Shown here one piece after another: positions 18,785-29,121 of a stretch of 64,000 nt of DNA (its first letter is position 1; each line of letters starts with the position of its first letter). Source of the DNA: Acinetobacter lactucae (GTDB lineage: Bacteria; Pseudomonadota; Gammaproteobacteria; Pseudomonadales; Moraxellaceae); contig NZ_LRPE01000007.1 of the NCBI RefSeq assembly GCF_001605885.1, forward strand, positions 1 through 64,000. The letters run 5' to 3'. The notes below the pieces were generated by a model, which saw nothing but the letters and a program-made list of their open reading frames with translations, ran no database searches and had not been told where the DNA came from. The position numbers were made by a program, and so were the translations under genes.

Positions 18785-18787
18785 TTC

Positions 18788-19804
18788 ATGAATCAAGAAA
18801 TTATACGTCAAACGCCACTTTGGGCTGAAAACTGGCCGATTGCCTACGCTGTTGTTCAAGCAGTTGTGATTTTGCTTGTTGTGGTTTTAGTTGCAGCATT
18901 GATGTCTTTTATTGAGCGTCGTTTACTTGCTTGGTGGCAAGACCGTTATGGTCCAAACCGTGTTGGTCCTGGTGGTATGTTCCAGATCGTTGCCGACATG
19001 CTTAAGATCATGTTCAAAGAAGACTGGACCCCAAAATTTGCTGACAAACTTACATTCCGTTTAGCACCAGCTGTTGCAATGGCAACAGCGGTTCTTTCGT
19101 TCATGGTGATCCCAGTGAGTCCTTCACTGGGTGTTGCCGACATGAGTATCGGTTTATTGTTCTTCATGGCAATGGCTGGTATTGCTGTCTACGCAGTTTT
19201 ATTTGGTGGCTGGGCTTCAAATAACAAATACTCATTGCTTGGTGGTTTACGTTCAGCTGCTCAAACCATTTCTTATGAAGTGTTCTTGGGTATTTCATTG
19301 ATGGGTGTGGTTGCAATTGCAGGCTCATTTAACCTTCGTGAAATTGTTGAAGCACAACGTGATGTTTGGTTTGTCATTCCGCAATTCTTAGGTTTCTTGA
19401 TTTTCGTAGTTGCTGGTGTTGCGGTAACTCACCGTCATCCATTTGACCAACCAGAAGCAGAACAAGAATTGGCAGAAGGTTATCATGTTGAATATGGCGG
19501 TATGAAATGGGGTATGTTCTTCGTTGCTGAATATGTCAACGTAGTACTAATCTCTGCATTGATCGTGACTTTATTCTTTGGTGGCTGGTTAGCACCATTC
19601 AATTTAGAAATTCCATTTGTTCCACAAGTATTCTGGTTTGTGATTAAAACAGCATTCTTTGTAATGATGTTTGTATTGGCACGTGGTTCTTTAATGCGCC
19701 CACGTTATGACCAAGTCATGAACTTTGGTTGGAAAATTTGTTTGCCATTGGCGTTGGTCAACTTGTTAGTGACTGGTGCTGTGATTCTGATGAATCAGGC
19801 CTAG
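18788..19804 (+). CDS. nuoH: NADH-quinone oxidoreductase subunit H
   Basis: This eight-helix membrane subunit builds the quinone cavity with NuoB and NuoD. Signature loops include [19 protein letters not shown] near residue 43 and the acidic loop [18 protein letters not shown]. Length is 338 aa. It begins 3 bases after the nuoG stop, with TTAGGAGTG overlapping the nuoG end. Confidence 0.97.
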   Translation: MNQEIIRQTPLWAENWPIAYAVVQAVVILLVVVLVAALMSFIERRLLAWWQDRYGPNRVGPGGMFQIVADMLKIMFKEDWTPKFADKLTFRLAPAVAMATAVLSFMVIPVSPSLGVADMSIGLLFFMAMAGIAVYAVLFGGWASNNKYSLLGGLRSAAQTISYEVFLGISLMGVVAIAGSFNLREIVEAQRDVWFVIPQFLGFLIFVVAGVAVTHRHPFDQPEAEQELAEGYHVEYGGMKWGMFFVAEYVNVVLISALIVTLFFGGWLAPFNLEIPFVPQVFWFVIKTAFFVMMFVLARGSLMRPRYDQVMNFGWKICLPLALVNLLVTGAVILMNQA

Positions 19805-19822
19805 GACAGCAGGGAGTACAAA

Positions 19823-20365
19823 ATGTATAAATTTCTAGCTGGATTCGGATCAATTGTACGTACGTTACTCATGGTATTTAGCCATGCAACGCGTAAACGT
19901 GACACGATTTTATATCCAGAAGTTCCGGCTGAACAGATTGTGCCGCCACGCTTTCGTGGTCGTATCGTATTAACGCGTGACCCTGATGGGGAAGAGCGTT
20001 GCGTAGCATGTAACCTATGTGCGGTTGCATGTCCGGTTGGCTGTATCTCACTACAAAAAGCAGAAACAGAAGATGGTCGTTGGTATCCGGAGTTTTTCCG
20101 TATCAACTTCTCACGTTGTATTTTCTGCGGTATGTGTGAAGAAGCATGTCCAACAACTGCGATTCAGCTCACACCAGACTTCGAGTTAGGCGAATATGTA
20201 CGTCAAGACCTTGTTTATGAGAAAGAAAACTTACTCATTTCAGGTCCGGGCAAATACCCAGACTACAACTTCTACCGTGTAACGGGTATGGCGATTAACG
20301 GTAAAGAGAAAGGTCAAGCACAAAAAGAAAGTGCACCAATCGATGTACGGAGTCTATTACCATGA
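19823..20365 (+). CDS. nuoI: NADH-quinone oxidoreductase subunit I
   Basis: This subunit carries the two [4Fe-4S] clusters N6a and N6b that connect NuoG to NuoB. The two C-x2-C-x2-C-x3-C-P motifs are [15 protein letters not shown] and [16 protein letters not shown]. Length is 180 aa, with an N-terminal amphipathic segment for membrane contact. GGGAG lies 9 bases before ATG 19823. It overlaps nuoJ by four bases. Confidence 0.97.
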   Translation: MYKFLAGFGSIVRTLLMVFSHATRKRDTILYPEVPAEQIVPPRFRGRIVLTRDPDGEERCVACNLCAVACPVGCISLQKAETEDGRWYPEFFRINFSRCIFCGMCEEACPTTAIQLTPDFELGEYVRQDLVYEKENLLISGPGKYPDYNFYRVTGMAINGKEKGQAQKESAPIDVRSLLP

Positions 20366-20883
20366 TGTGGCCGTTTTATTTGATGGCACTCGTGGCCATC
20401 GTTTCTACGGTTCGTGTAGTGACTAACACGAACCCTGTACACGCTTTACTTAGTCTAATTGTTTCATTGCTTGCTGTTGCTGGTATTTTCATGATCGTGG
20501 GGGCGCCTTTTGCAGGTGCTCTTGAAATCATCGTTTATGCCGGAGCGATTATGGTTCTGTTTGTCTTCGTGGTGATGATGTTGAATTTAGGTCAACACAC
20601 CGTTGAACAAGAACGTAAATGGCTTTCTTCAGATGCTTGGGCATATCCAGCACTCATGAGTTTCTTGCTCGGCTTGCTTTTAGTTTGGATGCTTGGTGGC
20701 GAATACACCACTATTTCAGCACCGCTTGGGGCACAAGTGATTGGACCAAAAGTCGTTGGTCAAGCACTCTTTACTCACTATTTATTATTGGTTGAAGTTG
20801 CCGCGATGTTATTGCTAGCAGCCCTTGTTGCAGCATACCACTTAGGTAAACGTGAACCAGGTGCAGAAGAGGAAAAAGAATAA
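20362..20883 (+). CDS. nuoJ: NADH-quinone oxidoreductase subunit J
   Basis: A 173-aa membrane subunit with five predicted helices. The conserved third-helix region [21 protein letters not shown] contains the pi-bulge segment important for proton pumping. It overlaps nuoI by four bases and nuoK by one base (TAATG), consistent with tight coupling in the membrane-arm block. Confidence 0.95.
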
Positions 20884-21191
20884 TGGGCCAGATTCCTTTA
20901 GAACATGGTTTGATTGTTGCAACCATCCTTTTTGCACTCGGTTTTTACGGTGTAATGGTGCGACGCAACCTATTATTTATGTTAATGAGCCTTGAGATCA
21001 TGATGAATGCTGCAGCATTGGCATTTGTTCTTGCGGGTAGCGTATGGGCACAACCAGATGGGCAAGTGATGTTCATCCTGATTTTGACCCTTGCAGCAGC
21101 AGAGGCATGTATCGGTCTTGCGATTGTCCTTCAGTTCTATCATCGCTTCCATCATTTGGATGTGGATGCTGCTAGTGAGATGCGCGGATGA
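20883..21191 (+). CDS. nuoK: NADH-quinone oxidoreductase subunit K
   Basis: A 102-aa, three-helix membrane subunit. The conserved glutamates of the central hydrophilic axis appear in [11 protein letters not shown] (helix 2) and [11 protein letters not shown] (helix 3). The start codon shares one base with the nuoJ stop and the end overlaps nuoL by four bases. Confidence 0.96.
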
Positions 21192-23077
21192 GTTATTTAT
21201 ATCTAACAGTATTATTTCCGCTAATCGGTTTTATTTTATTGGCGGCGGGACGAGACAAACTCTCTGAAAACGTTGCAGCAATTATTGGTGTAGGTTCTGT
21301 AGGCTTATCTGCATTATTTGCACTCATTGCTGGAATGGCATTTACCACGAGTGGTCAGCAAGTTTTTGTTCAAAACTTGTGGACATGGTTCAATGTTGGC
21401 GGTTTTGCTCCTGGCATTAGCTTACATCTAGACGGCTTATCTTTACTCATGATGGGCATGATCACGGGTGTTGGTTTCTTAATCCACATCTTTGCATCAT
21501 GGTACATGCGTGGTGAAGAAGGCTATGCGCGTTTCTTCTCTTATTTCAACCTGTTCGTTGCCAGCATGCTTGTGCTTGTATTGGGTGACAACTTAGCGTT
21601 GTTATTCTTGGGTTGGGAAGGCGTAGGTCTTTGCTCTTACTTGCTGATTGGTTTCTATTATGCAAACCCTGCAAATGGTTGGGCTGCGATCAAAGCGTTT
21701 ACAGTGACCCGCGTTGGTGACGTATTCTTACTTATTGCTTTATTCTTGCTTTACCAACAATTTGGCACGCTAAATACTCAGTACATCGTTGAACACGCAG
21801 CAGAAGTAATGACGAAGAGCTCGTCACTTACTATTTGGACTGCATTAATGTTGTTCTTGGGTGCTGCTGGTAAATCTGCTCAAATTCCATTGCAAACATG
21901 GTTGGCAGATGCGATGGCAGGTCCAACACCTGTTTCTGCATTAATTCACGCTGCAACAATGGTAACAGCTGGTGTGTACTTATGCTGTCGTCTATTTAGC
22001 GTATTTGAACTTGCTCCTGAAGTGATGCAATTCATTTCAGTAACAGGCGCAGTAACTTTGTTAGTTGCAGGTTTTGCTGCACTCGTTCAAACAGACATCA
22101 AACGTATCTTAGCTTACTCAACAATGAGTCAGTTAGGTTATATGTTTATGGCTGTAGGTGCGGAAGCTTATCAAGCTGGTTTGTTCCACATGTTGGCTCA
22201 CGCATTCTTTAAGGCATTATTATTCTTGTCTTCTGGTGCGGTTATTCTGGCTTACCATCACGAGCAAAACATTTTCAAAATGGGTGGTTTGTTCAAACGT
22301 AACAAATTCCTGTTCGCTTGTTTCGCGATTGGTGGTGGTGCATTAGCAGCTATTCCATTCTTAACAATTGGCTTCTTCTCTAAAGATGCGATTCTTGGTG
22401 AAGTTTGGGTACAAGGTCAATCAGTTGCTTTATATCACACCTTATATTGGGTGGGTGTAGCAGGTGCATTCCTGACTTCAATCTATACATTCCGTTTAAT
22501 CTGGGTTGTATTCTTTGGTCAAGAAAACACGCCTTACCATGAAATTAAAGGTGCAACTTACTGGGCTCCATTGGGTATTTTAGCTGTACTGTCTACTTTT
22601 GTTGGTGCCGTATTAAAAGCACCTGTAGCTGGTATTCTTAATACTGCAAAAATTCCTGAATTCCATGTGGCTGAACAATTTGTAGAAGGCATGCATGGGG
22701 CAGAGCATTTAGCAGTAGGTATTGCGCTAGTTGGTCTAGTTGTTGGTATAGCATTATTTACATTTGCTTATGGTGCAGTGAAATCATTCGCTCAAACAAG
22801 TTTGGGTGCAGGTCTGGCACATATTTGCCGTACTGCTTTTGGTTTTGATGCACTGTATGACATCGTTTTTGTTAAACCTTATTTATTCTTCGCCAAAATC
22901 TTTGGCCGTGATCCGATTGACGGTTTGTGGTTGGTTCTTCCTGCACTCGTGAAAGGCGGAAACAGTTTTACAAGCTCACGTCAAACAGGTTCATTGCGTG
23001 AATACGCATCAAGCATGTCACTCGGTGTAGTGGTGTTATTGATGATCTTGATCGTTATTCAGGTAGTGGGGAAATAA
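21188..23077 (+). CDS. nuoL: NADH-quinone oxidoreductase subunit L
   Basis: The distal antiporter-like proton pump subunit (629 aa). Conserved features include [10 protein letters not shown], the helix-5 glutamate in [16 protein letters not shown], and the helix-7/8 lysine and histidine region in [18 protein letters not shown] and [14 protein letters not shown]. The C-terminal lateral helix is present. It starts inside the end of nuoK and is followed one base later by nuoM. Confidence 0.97.
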
Positions 23078-23078
23078 A

Positions 23079-24677
23079 ATGGAAAACAATTTAATTTTAC
23101 CCGCGCTGATCCTTGTTCCGTTCATTGCCGGTTTTATTTGTTGGTTAGTCGATAAGCTCGACAAAACTCTGCCACGCTGGATTGCCTTAATTGGTATGCT
23201 CATTACTTTGGGCTTAGGTCTTGCACTTTGGCAAAGTGGAACTTATAGCTACGAGTTGGGTTCTAAAATCCCAACTTGGTCTGCTGAGTTCTATTTACCG
23301 TGGATTCAATCACTCGGTATTGGCATTCACTTAGCTGTGGATGGTTTATCTTTACTCATGGTGTTATTAACAGCGTTACTTGGTGTACTTGCTGTTGGTT
23401 GTTCATGGGGTGAGATTCAAAAGAACGTTGGTTTCTTCCACTTAAACCTCTTATGGAGTTTAGGTGGTGTTATCGGTGTATTCTTAGCGATTGACTTGTT
23501 CTTGTTCTTCTTCTTCTGGGAGATGATGCTTGTACCAATCTACTTCTTGATTGCGTTATGGGGTCATAAAGGTTCAAACGGTCGTTCACGTGTTTACGCG
23601 GCTACTAAGTTCTTCCTTTACACGCAGATTGCTGGTCTAGTGATGTTAATCGGTATCCTAGGTCTTGTGGTTTATGGCTACATGATGACAGGCATGATCG
23701 GTTTCGATTACAACTATTTATTAGCTGTAGCTAACCACTTACCTGCAGGCTTAGCATACGGTTTCATGATCTGTTTCTTCATCGGTTTTGCGGTGAAGTT
23801 ACCAGTATTCCCATTACACGGTTGGTTACCAGATGCACATGCTCAAGCACCTACAGCGGGTTCTGTAGACTTAGCGGGTATCTTGATTAAAACAGCTGCG
23901 TATGGCTTACTTCGTTTTGTTATTCCTTTCTTCCCGACCGCTTCTGCACAGTTTGCAGACATTGCGATTATTTTCGGTTTGATTGGTATTTTCTACGGCG
24001 CATGGTGTGCTTACCAGCAAACTGACATGAAACGTTTACTTGCGTATACGTCGATTTCACACATGGGCTTTATCTTACTTGCAATCTATGCAGGTAACAT
24101 TTTGACCTTCCAAGGTCTAATGATCATGATGTTGGCACATGGTTTGTCATCAGCTGCATTGTTCATTATGTCTGGTCAAATCTACGAACGTTTACATACA
24201 CGTGATTTACGTTTAATGGGTGGTCTTCGTGGCCAGCTTCAGTACTTGCCATTTTTCTTGATGTTCTTTGTTGCTGCTCTTGTAGGTGTACCGGGTCTAG
24301 GTAACTTTATTGGTGAATTCCTGATTTTGATGGGTTCATTTAATAAATATCCTGTCTTCACGATCCTTGCTTCTATCAGCCTTGTGTTCGCAGGTTTATA
24401 TGGCTTGATCTTGATTCACCGTGCTTTATTCGGTGAACCAAATCCTGAACAAAAGCAACATTACACTAGTCCATTGAAAGACTTATCTGCTCGTGAAGTT
24501 GGTATTTTGATGATTTGTGCGATTGGTCTCGTTTGGCTTGGTATCTACCCACAAACATTCTTGGATGTATCTCATTCAAGCATGCAGTGGTTAGTCAATA
24601 GTTATGTGCCAGTACAAGAAGTCGTTGAAACTGTTCAGCAAACAGCTACTCAACTTGACCATGTGGAGATCCAATAA
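23079..24677 (+). CDS. nuoM: NADH-quinone oxidoreductase subunit M
   Basis: The second antiporter-like proton-pumping subunit (532 aa, 14 helices). The helix-5 glutamate is in FFFWEMMLVPIYFLI, and the transport-core lysine is in VKLPVFPLHGWLPDAHAQAP. It is preceded by GGGGAAATAAA overlapping the end of nuoL and ends two bases before nuoN. Confidence 0.97.
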   Translation: MENNLILPALILVPFIAGFICWLVDKLDKTLPRWIALIGMLITLGLGLALWQSGTYSYELGSKIPTWSAEFYLPWIQSLGIGIHLAVDGLSLLMVLLTALLGVLAVGCSWGEIQKNVGFFHLNLLWSLGGVIGVFLAIDLFLFFFFWEMMLVPIYFLIALWGHKGSNGRSRVYAATKFFLYTQIAGLVMLIGILGLVVYGYMMTGMIGFDYNYLLAVANHLPAGLAYGFMICFFIGFAVKLPVFPLHGWLPDAHAQAPTAGSVDLAGILIKTAAYGLLRFVIPFFPTASAQFADIAIIFGLIGIFYGAWCAYQQTDMKRLLAYTSISHMGFILLAIYAGNILTFQGLMIMMLAHGLSSAALFIMSGQIYERLHTRDLRLMGGLRGQLQYLPFFLMFFVAALVGVPGLGNFIGEFLILMGSFNKYPVFTILASISLVFAGLYGLILIHRALFGEPNPEQKQHYTSPLKDLSAREVGILMICAIGLVWLGIYPQTFLDVSHSSMQWLVNSYVPVQEVVETVQQTATQLDHVEIQ

Positions 24678-24679
24678 TC

Positions 24680-26173
24680 ATGAACTTCACAGTATCATTC
24701 TCTACGCTTATGCCTTTAACTCCGGTGATGATTGTTGCTTTGACAACAATCGTCGTCATGTTGTTAATTTCTATTAAGCGTAATCATAATTTAATCGCAA
24801 CGACTTCTGTTGTTGGTTTAAACCTCGCTGCACTTTATATTTTATTTGCAGTATTTGGCGGTAAGTTTGTTCCGGCAAATGTGATGGGCATGTTTATGGT
24901 TGATCCATTTACCATGTTCTATCAATTTATGATTTTGATTGCGGCATTGGCTTGTTGTACTTTGTCTCATGCCTATATCGAAACTTATAAAGATAACCGT
25001 GAAGAGTTATACCTTTTGTTACTTGCTTCAGTAGCAGGTGCAATGTTAATGGTTGCAAGCTCTCACTATGCATCGTTCTTCATTAGCCTTGAGTTAATGT
25101 CGATTCCTGTATATGGCTTACTTGCTTATACTTATCAACGTAGTAATTCACTTGAAGCGGGTATTAAATATCTCGTACTTTCAGCAACAGCTTCTGCAAT
25201 GTTGTTGATGGGTATGGCATATATCTATGCATATACTGGTTCGCTTTCATTCTATGATTCTGTACAAGCATTATTTGAAGCAATCAAACAGCCAATGGTG
25301 TTATTAGGTTTAGCACTTATTATCTTTGCTGTTGCATTTAAATTGTCGCTTGCACCGTTCCATAAATGGACACCGGATGTATATGCAGGTGCACCAGCAC
25401 CAATGGCAACTTTCTTAGCAACTGCTGCTAAAGTTGCAACAATTGGTTTATTCGTGCGCTATATGCTTGCTTCGGGCGCAATGATGGTGAACTCGTTAGT
25501 AACTATTTTGACAATCATTGCTGTTTTGTCGATTTTGGTTGGTAACTTACTCGCTGTTCGTCAAGTTAACTTAAAACGTATTCTTGGTTATTCATCTATT
25601 GCTCATTTTGGTTATTTGTTAATTGCTTTAATTAGCATGACTTATGCAAGCTTGGGTAGCGTAACTGTATATGTGGTGTCTTATGTATTAACAACTATCG
25701 GTGCCTTTGGTGCGGTAGCGTTAATGTCTAGCCCATATAACAACGTAGATGAAGCACAAAGTCTTGCAGACTACCGTGGTTTGTTCTGGCGCCGTCCAGT
25801 ACTTACAGCAACTTTAACAGTCATGATGTTGTCTTTGGCTGGTATTCCATTAACAGCAGGCTTCATTGGTAAGTTCTTGGTGGTAATGGCAGCTGTAACA
25901 ACTCAACACTGGTTCTTAGCTGCAATGATTATTGTGGGTAGTGGTATTGGTTTGTACTATTACTTACGTGTGATGGTTGTCATGTATATGACACCACCAG
26001 AAACTCCTCGTATTGATGCGGATGCTCATTGGGGACAAAAAGTGGGTGGTTTAATGGTATTAGCTGCTGCTGCATTAGTTATTATTTTGGGTGTTTACCC
26101 AGATCCAATGATTAATTTGGCATTAAAAGCAGAAATTTTATCTCCATTACATTTCATGCTTTCACAACAGTAA
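24680..26173 (+). CDS. nuoN: NADH-quinone oxidoreductase subunit N
   Basis: The third antiporter-like subunit (497 aa) and last gene of the operon. Conserved motifs include SLELMSIPVYGLLAY, LSLAPFHKWTPDVYAGAP and YSSIAHFGYLL. An intrinsic terminator follows 12 bases after the stop. Together with nuoA-M it gives a complete complex I with no missing or broken subunit. Confidence 0.97.
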   Translation: MNFTVSFSTLMPLTPVMIVALTTIVVMLLISIKRNHNLIATTSVVGLNLAALYILFAVFGGKFVPANVMGMFMVDPFTMFYQFMILIAALACCTLSHAYIETYKDNREELYLLLLASVAGAMLMVASSHYASFFISLELMSIPVYGLLAYTYQRSNSLEAGIKYLVLSATASAMLLMGMAYIYAYTGSLSFYDSVQALFEAIKQPMVLLGLALIIFAVAFKLSLAPFHKWTPDVYAGAPAPMATFLATAAKVATIGLFVRYMLASGAMMVNSLVTILTIIAVLSILVGNLLAVRQVNLKRILGYSSIAHFGYLLIALISMTYASLGSVTVYVVSYVLTTIGAFGAVALMSSPYNNVDEAQSLADYRGLFWRRPVLTATLTVMMLSLAGIPLTAGFIGKFLVVMAAVTTQHWFLAAMIIVGSGIGLYYYLRVMVVMYMTPPETPRIDADAHWGQKVGGLMVLAAAALVIILGVYPDPMINLALKAEILSPLHFMLSQQ

Positions 26174-26185
26174 TTCTGGTGTACA

Positions 26186-26213
26186 AAAAAGCCTCCAAAA
26201 CTGGAGGCTTTTT
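26186..26213 (+). terminator. nuo operon terminator
   Basis: An 11-bp stem (aaaaagcctcc / ggaggcttttt) with a 6-base loop runs into a T8 tract, 12 bases after the nuoN stop. Confidence 0.93.
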
Positions 26214-26236
26214 TTTATTGGGCGTTAAAAAAAGAT

Positions 26237-26242
26237 TATAAT
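26237..26242 (+). promoter_or_regulatory. Possible upp -10 element
   Basis: A perfect TATAAT lies 31 bases before the upp start. No good -35 is visible 16-18 bases upstream, where the nuo terminator sits, so this is a weak call. Confidence 0.35.
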
Positions 26243-26273
26243 AAATACGTTTTTATATTTTTAGGTAACATCT

Positions 26274-26909
26274 GTGGCCATTCAAGAAATTCGTCACCCA
26301 CTTATTCGTCATAAATTAGGTTTGTTACGCCGTGCTGACATCAGTACTAAGAATTTCCGTGAGCTTGCTCAGGAAGTGACTATGTTGTTGACGTATGAAG
26401 CAACAAAAGATTTACCCGTTGTGGATTGCGAAATTGATGGATGGGCTGGAACTGTTACTACACAGCGTATTGCTGGTAAGAAAATAACGATTGTACCGAT
26501 TTTACGTGCCGGAATTGGTATGTTGGATGGAGTACTTAACCTAATTCCAAGCGCAAAAGTGAGTGTTTTAGGTCTTGAGCGTAATGAGGAAACTTTAGAA
26601 GTTCGTACTTATTATAAAAAACTAGTTCCAGATGTCGCTAACCGTCTTGCGATGATTATTGACCCAATGTTAGCAACAGGTAATTCTTTAGTTGCTGCTA
26701 TTGATGTGTTAAAGGCGAGTGGTTGTAAAGATATCCGTGTTATGGTGTTAGTTGCTGCTCCTGAAGGCGTTGCTAAAGTTGAAGCAGCTCATCCTGATGT
26801 GCAAATTTATACAGCATCTATTGATAATGGCTTAAATGAACAAGGTTATATTGTTCCTGGCTTGGGCGATGCTGGCGATAAAATTTTTGGTAGTGTACAA
26901 AAAGATTAA
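26274..26909 (+). CDS. upp: Uracil phosphoribosyltransferase
   Basis: Converts uracil and PRPP to UMP in pyrimidine salvage. At 211 aa it is full length, with the PRPP-binding loop [18 protein letters not shown] and the uracil-site segment [11 protein letters not shown] near the C-terminus. The start is GTG (26274) with TAGGTAACA ahead of it, and no nearby ATG matches the family N-terminus ([15 protein letters not shown]). It is monocistronic, bounded by terminators on both sides. Confidence 0.96.
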   Translation: MAIQEIRHPLIRHKLGLLRRADISTKNFRELAQEVTMLLTYEATKDLPVVDCEIDGWAGTVTTQRIAGKKITIVPILRAGIGMLDGVLNLIPSAKVSVLGLERNEETLEVRTYYKKLVPDVANRLAMIIDPMLATGNSLVAAIDVLKASGCKDIRVMVLVAAPEGVAKVEAAHPDVQIYTASIDNGLNEQGYIVPGLGDAGDKIFGSVQKD

Positions 26910-26926
26910 TTTTTTGAAATCGCATT

Positions 26927-26983
26927 AAAAAGAGACTTCATTAAACCGTATAATTTTAAAAACGGAATCGTGAGTCTCTTTTT
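26927..26983 (+). terminator. upp terminator with a long loop
   Basis: An 11-bp stem (aaaaagagact / agtctcttttt) encloses about 35 bases with a small inner ccgt/acgg pairing, followed by a T-run. The right arm covers bases that a longer reading of the downstream cold-shock gene would have to translate. Confidence 0.75.
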
Positions 26984-27026
26984 TTATTTACTGCAACGAC
27001 TGGATTGGAAAAGTAGGGGAAAGATC

Positions 27027-27320
27027 ATGAAGCAAGAGTTTTATACTGGAAGGGTAAAACAATATAACGCTGATAAAGGGTTTGGTTTTATTGAAACTAC
27101 CGAAGGAGATATTTTCTTTCATATTTCTGATTTCCCTGCATCAGAGGGCGAACCGAAAAGAAATGAAAAAGTGAGATTTCTTGCCGCAGATAATCAGGGC
27201 AAATTTAAAGCGATCAAAATTGAGCGTGTTGACCCGAATCCTGCGAAAACCAAGAAAAATAAAATTGCTGATCACAATAAAGCGATCACAAGCGAATTGT
27301 TGTCAAATTTTCGACGTTAA
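27027..27320 (+). CDS. Cold-shock domain protein
   Basis: A 97-aa single-stranded nucleic acid-binding protein. The cold-shock fold occupies about residues 5-70, with RNP1 KGFGFIE and RNP2 DIFFHISDF. A basic tail rich in lysine and asparagine (about residues 72-97) makes it longer than CspA (70 aa). I start at ATG 27027 with AGGGG at good spacing. An upstream in-frame GTG at 26970 would lie within the upp terminator. The likely role is an RNA chaperone or transcript antiterminator, but no target is evident. Confidence 0.88.
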   Translation: MKQEFYTGRVKQYNADKGFGFIETTEGDIFFHISDFPASEGEPKRNEKVRFLAADNQGKFKAIKIERVDPNPAKTKKNKIADHNKAITSELLSNFRR

Positions 27321-27330
27321 TTAATGAAAA

Positions 27331-27351
27331 GATCAGGTTTTAAACCTGATC
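27331..27351. terminator. Hairpin between the csp gene and the LysR gene
   Basis: A perfect 10-bp stem (gatcaggttt / aaacctgatc) with a one-base centre sits at the convergent 3' ends and covers the LysR stop codon. The U-tract is short on the minus strand (tttt) and nearly absent on the plus strand, so termination is more likely for the LysR gene. Confidence 0.6.
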
Positions 27352-28224
27352 TTCACAAAATTGTAAGAATGCTTTGAGGCCTGGACCCTGATACTTTTGA
27401 CGGTGTACCAGCATATAAAGCGGACGGGTAAGTTGCCAGAATGGTGTATCTAAAATTACTAATTGTCCCTTTTCAATTAAAGGTTCAATGGCAAGTTTAG
27501 AAATACATGACATACCTAAACCACCAGCAACGATTTTTAAAATTGCTTCATTGTGACCTAAAGTTAGGCGAATATTCGCGTCTGGCAGATCTTGCAATAT
27601 AGCATTATCAAACACTTCACGAGTTCCTGAACCTTCTTCACGTAAAATCCATTCAACTTGAAGAAAATCATGTGCTGTTAAAGGTCTATTTAAACGTGCT
27701 AATGGGTGATTTGGGGAACAGCAGACTGCAAGCTCATCATCACGCCAATGGATACATTGGAGCTGAGGTAAGTGACATGAGCCTTCAATTAAAGCTAAAT
27801 CAAGTTGGAATTGATTAACTGCTTCAATCATTTGGCGTGTATTACCCACCTGTAATTGCAAATGTGCTTTAGGGTGATGTTGTAAAAAGTTTGCCATTAA
27901 ATCTGGCATGAGGTAATCACTAATTGTTAAAGTGGCCCCAATACGTAAATCAATACTTTGCAACTCACCTTTTGCAGCTTGCTCAAAAGCTTCACAGCGA
28001 CCTAATATTTCTAGGGCTTGTGGTAACAGAAAGCGACCTAAATCATTAAGTTGTAAGCGTTTACCTAAACGGTCAAATAGAGGAGCACCAAGGCCATCCT
28101 CTAAATCTGCTAAAGCCATACTTGCTGCACTTTGCGTCAGTCTGACCGCATCACTGGCTTTAGTGACAGTTCCTTCTTGAGCGACTGCTACAAAAACAGC
28201 CAACTGGCGTAATGTCATGCGCAT
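27340..28224 (-). CDS. LysR-family regulator divergent from fpr (FinR-like)
   Basis: This 294-aa LysR-type regulator has an N-terminal winged helix (residues about 3-62, with TVTKASDAVRLTQSAASMALADLE) and a periplasmic-binding-protein-like effector domain (about 90-290). It is divergent from fpr with an 86-bp shared control region. The same pairing, with the regulator called FinR, controls fpr in Pseudomonas under oxidative stress. By analogy I infer that it activates the neighbouring ferredoxin-NADP reductase gene. The inferred pairing rests on synteny and general family likeness only. Confidence 0.85.
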   Translation of the reverse strand: MRMTLRQLAVFVAVAQEGTVTKASDAVRLTQSAASMALADLEDGLGAPLFDRLGKRLQLNDLGRFLLPQALEILGRCEAFEQAAKGELQSIDLRIGATLTISDYLMPDLMANFLQHHPKAHLQLQVGNTRQMIEAVNQFQLDLALIEGSCHLPQLQCIHWRDDELAVCCSPNHPLARLNRPLTAHDFLQVEWILREEGSGTREVFDNAILQDLPDANIRLTLGHNEAILKIVAGGLGMSCISKLAIEPLIEKGQLVILDTPFWQLTRPLYMLVHRQKYQGPGLKAFLQFCEDQV

Positions 28225-28268
28225 GTTTAAAAAGCCTTAACGTTTAAAAGTATTCATTATTTCGGCTG

Positions 28269-28282
28269 TCATGCTAACATGA
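28269..28282. promoter_or_regulatory. Candidate LysR-type operator
   Basis: The interrupted dyad TCATG-ctaa-CATGA lies near the middle of the 86-bp gap between the LysR gene and fpr. Its size and dyad symmetry suit a LysR-type half-site, though it is short. Confidence 0.35.
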
Positions 28283-28310
28283 GCGCACTATTTCATGCCA
28301 CGTTGAAATC

Positions 28311-29072
28311 ATGTCAATTGAAAAATTTAGCGTAGAAAAAGTTTTATCTGTACACCGTTGGACCCCAACTCTTTTCAGTTTCACCATGACTCGCCCTGCA
28401 CATTTTAAATTTACGGCTGGGCAATTTGCACGTATTGGGCTGAAAGTTGGAGAAGAACTTGTTGTTCGTGCTTATTCTGTAGTTTCTTCTCCATTTGATG
28501 AAACGCTTGAATTCTTTTCGATTGTGGTACCCGATGGCGCATTTACTTCAAACCTTCAACATCTAAAAGTAGATGATGAGCTTTACTTAGAAAAAATACC
28601 ATATGGCTATTTGACCTTAGCTCGTTATCAACAACCTTTACCGCATGATTTATGGTTATTGGCAACAGGTACAGGTTTAGCTCCATTTTTATCGATGCTA
28701 CAAGACTTTGAAACTTGGTCTAATTATCAAAAGATTAATTTGGTTTACAGTGTCCGTACTGCAGATGAATTGGCTTATGTCGATCGTATTCAAGAGATTG
28801 CTGAAACTTTTGGAGAAGGACATAACGGATTTAAATTTATTCCGATTATTACTCGAGATCCATCTGCACCATTGCATGATCGTTTGCCGATTCTGATTGA
28901 AAACGGGGAACTGGAAAAATCTGCTGGTATAGAACTGAACCCTACCACAAGCCATGTCATGCTTTGTGGAAATCCACAAATGGTGGATGACACTAAAGAG
29001 GCTTTAAAGCGCCGTGGTTTGACGATGAATCGTCGAGGTGAGGGAAATATTGCGGTAGAAAATTACTGGTAA
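28311..29072 (+). CDS. fpr: Ferredoxin/flavodoxin-NADP+ reductase
   Basis: This FAD enzyme exchanges electrons between NADPH and ferredoxin or flavodoxin, supporting Fe-S enzymes and oxidative-stress recovery. The FAD-binding motif R-x-Y-S (RAYSVVSSP) lies at about residues 54-62. The NADP pyrophosphate loop is GTGLAPFLSML at about residues 123-133, and the late C-G motif is MLCGNPQMV. The C-terminus VENYW with its terminal tryptophan is typical of bacterial subclass enzymes. At 253 aa it is full length. Its likely regulator is the divergent LysR gene. Confidence 0.93.
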   Translation: MSIEKFSVEKVLSVHRWTPTLFSFTMTRPAHFKFTAGQFARIGLKVGEELVVRAYSVVSSPFDETLEFFSIVVPDGAFTSNLQHLKVDDELYLEKIPYGYLTLARYQQPLPHDLWLLATGTGLAPFLSMLQDFETWSNYQKINLVYSVRTADELAYVDRIQEIAETFGEGHNGFKFIPIITRDPSAPLHDRLPILIENGELEKSAGIELNPTTSHVMLCGNPQMVDDTKEALKRRGLTMNRRGEGNIAVENYW

Positions 29073-29121
29073 TAAATCTTATTTTGAAAGTACTTTAAAA
29101 TTAATTTTATGGATATGTTTA

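Noticed and set aside
26970-27026. Longer cold-shock protein start at GTG 26970
   Set aside because: It lies in the upp terminator and lacks a ribosome site, while ATG 27027 has AGGGG.
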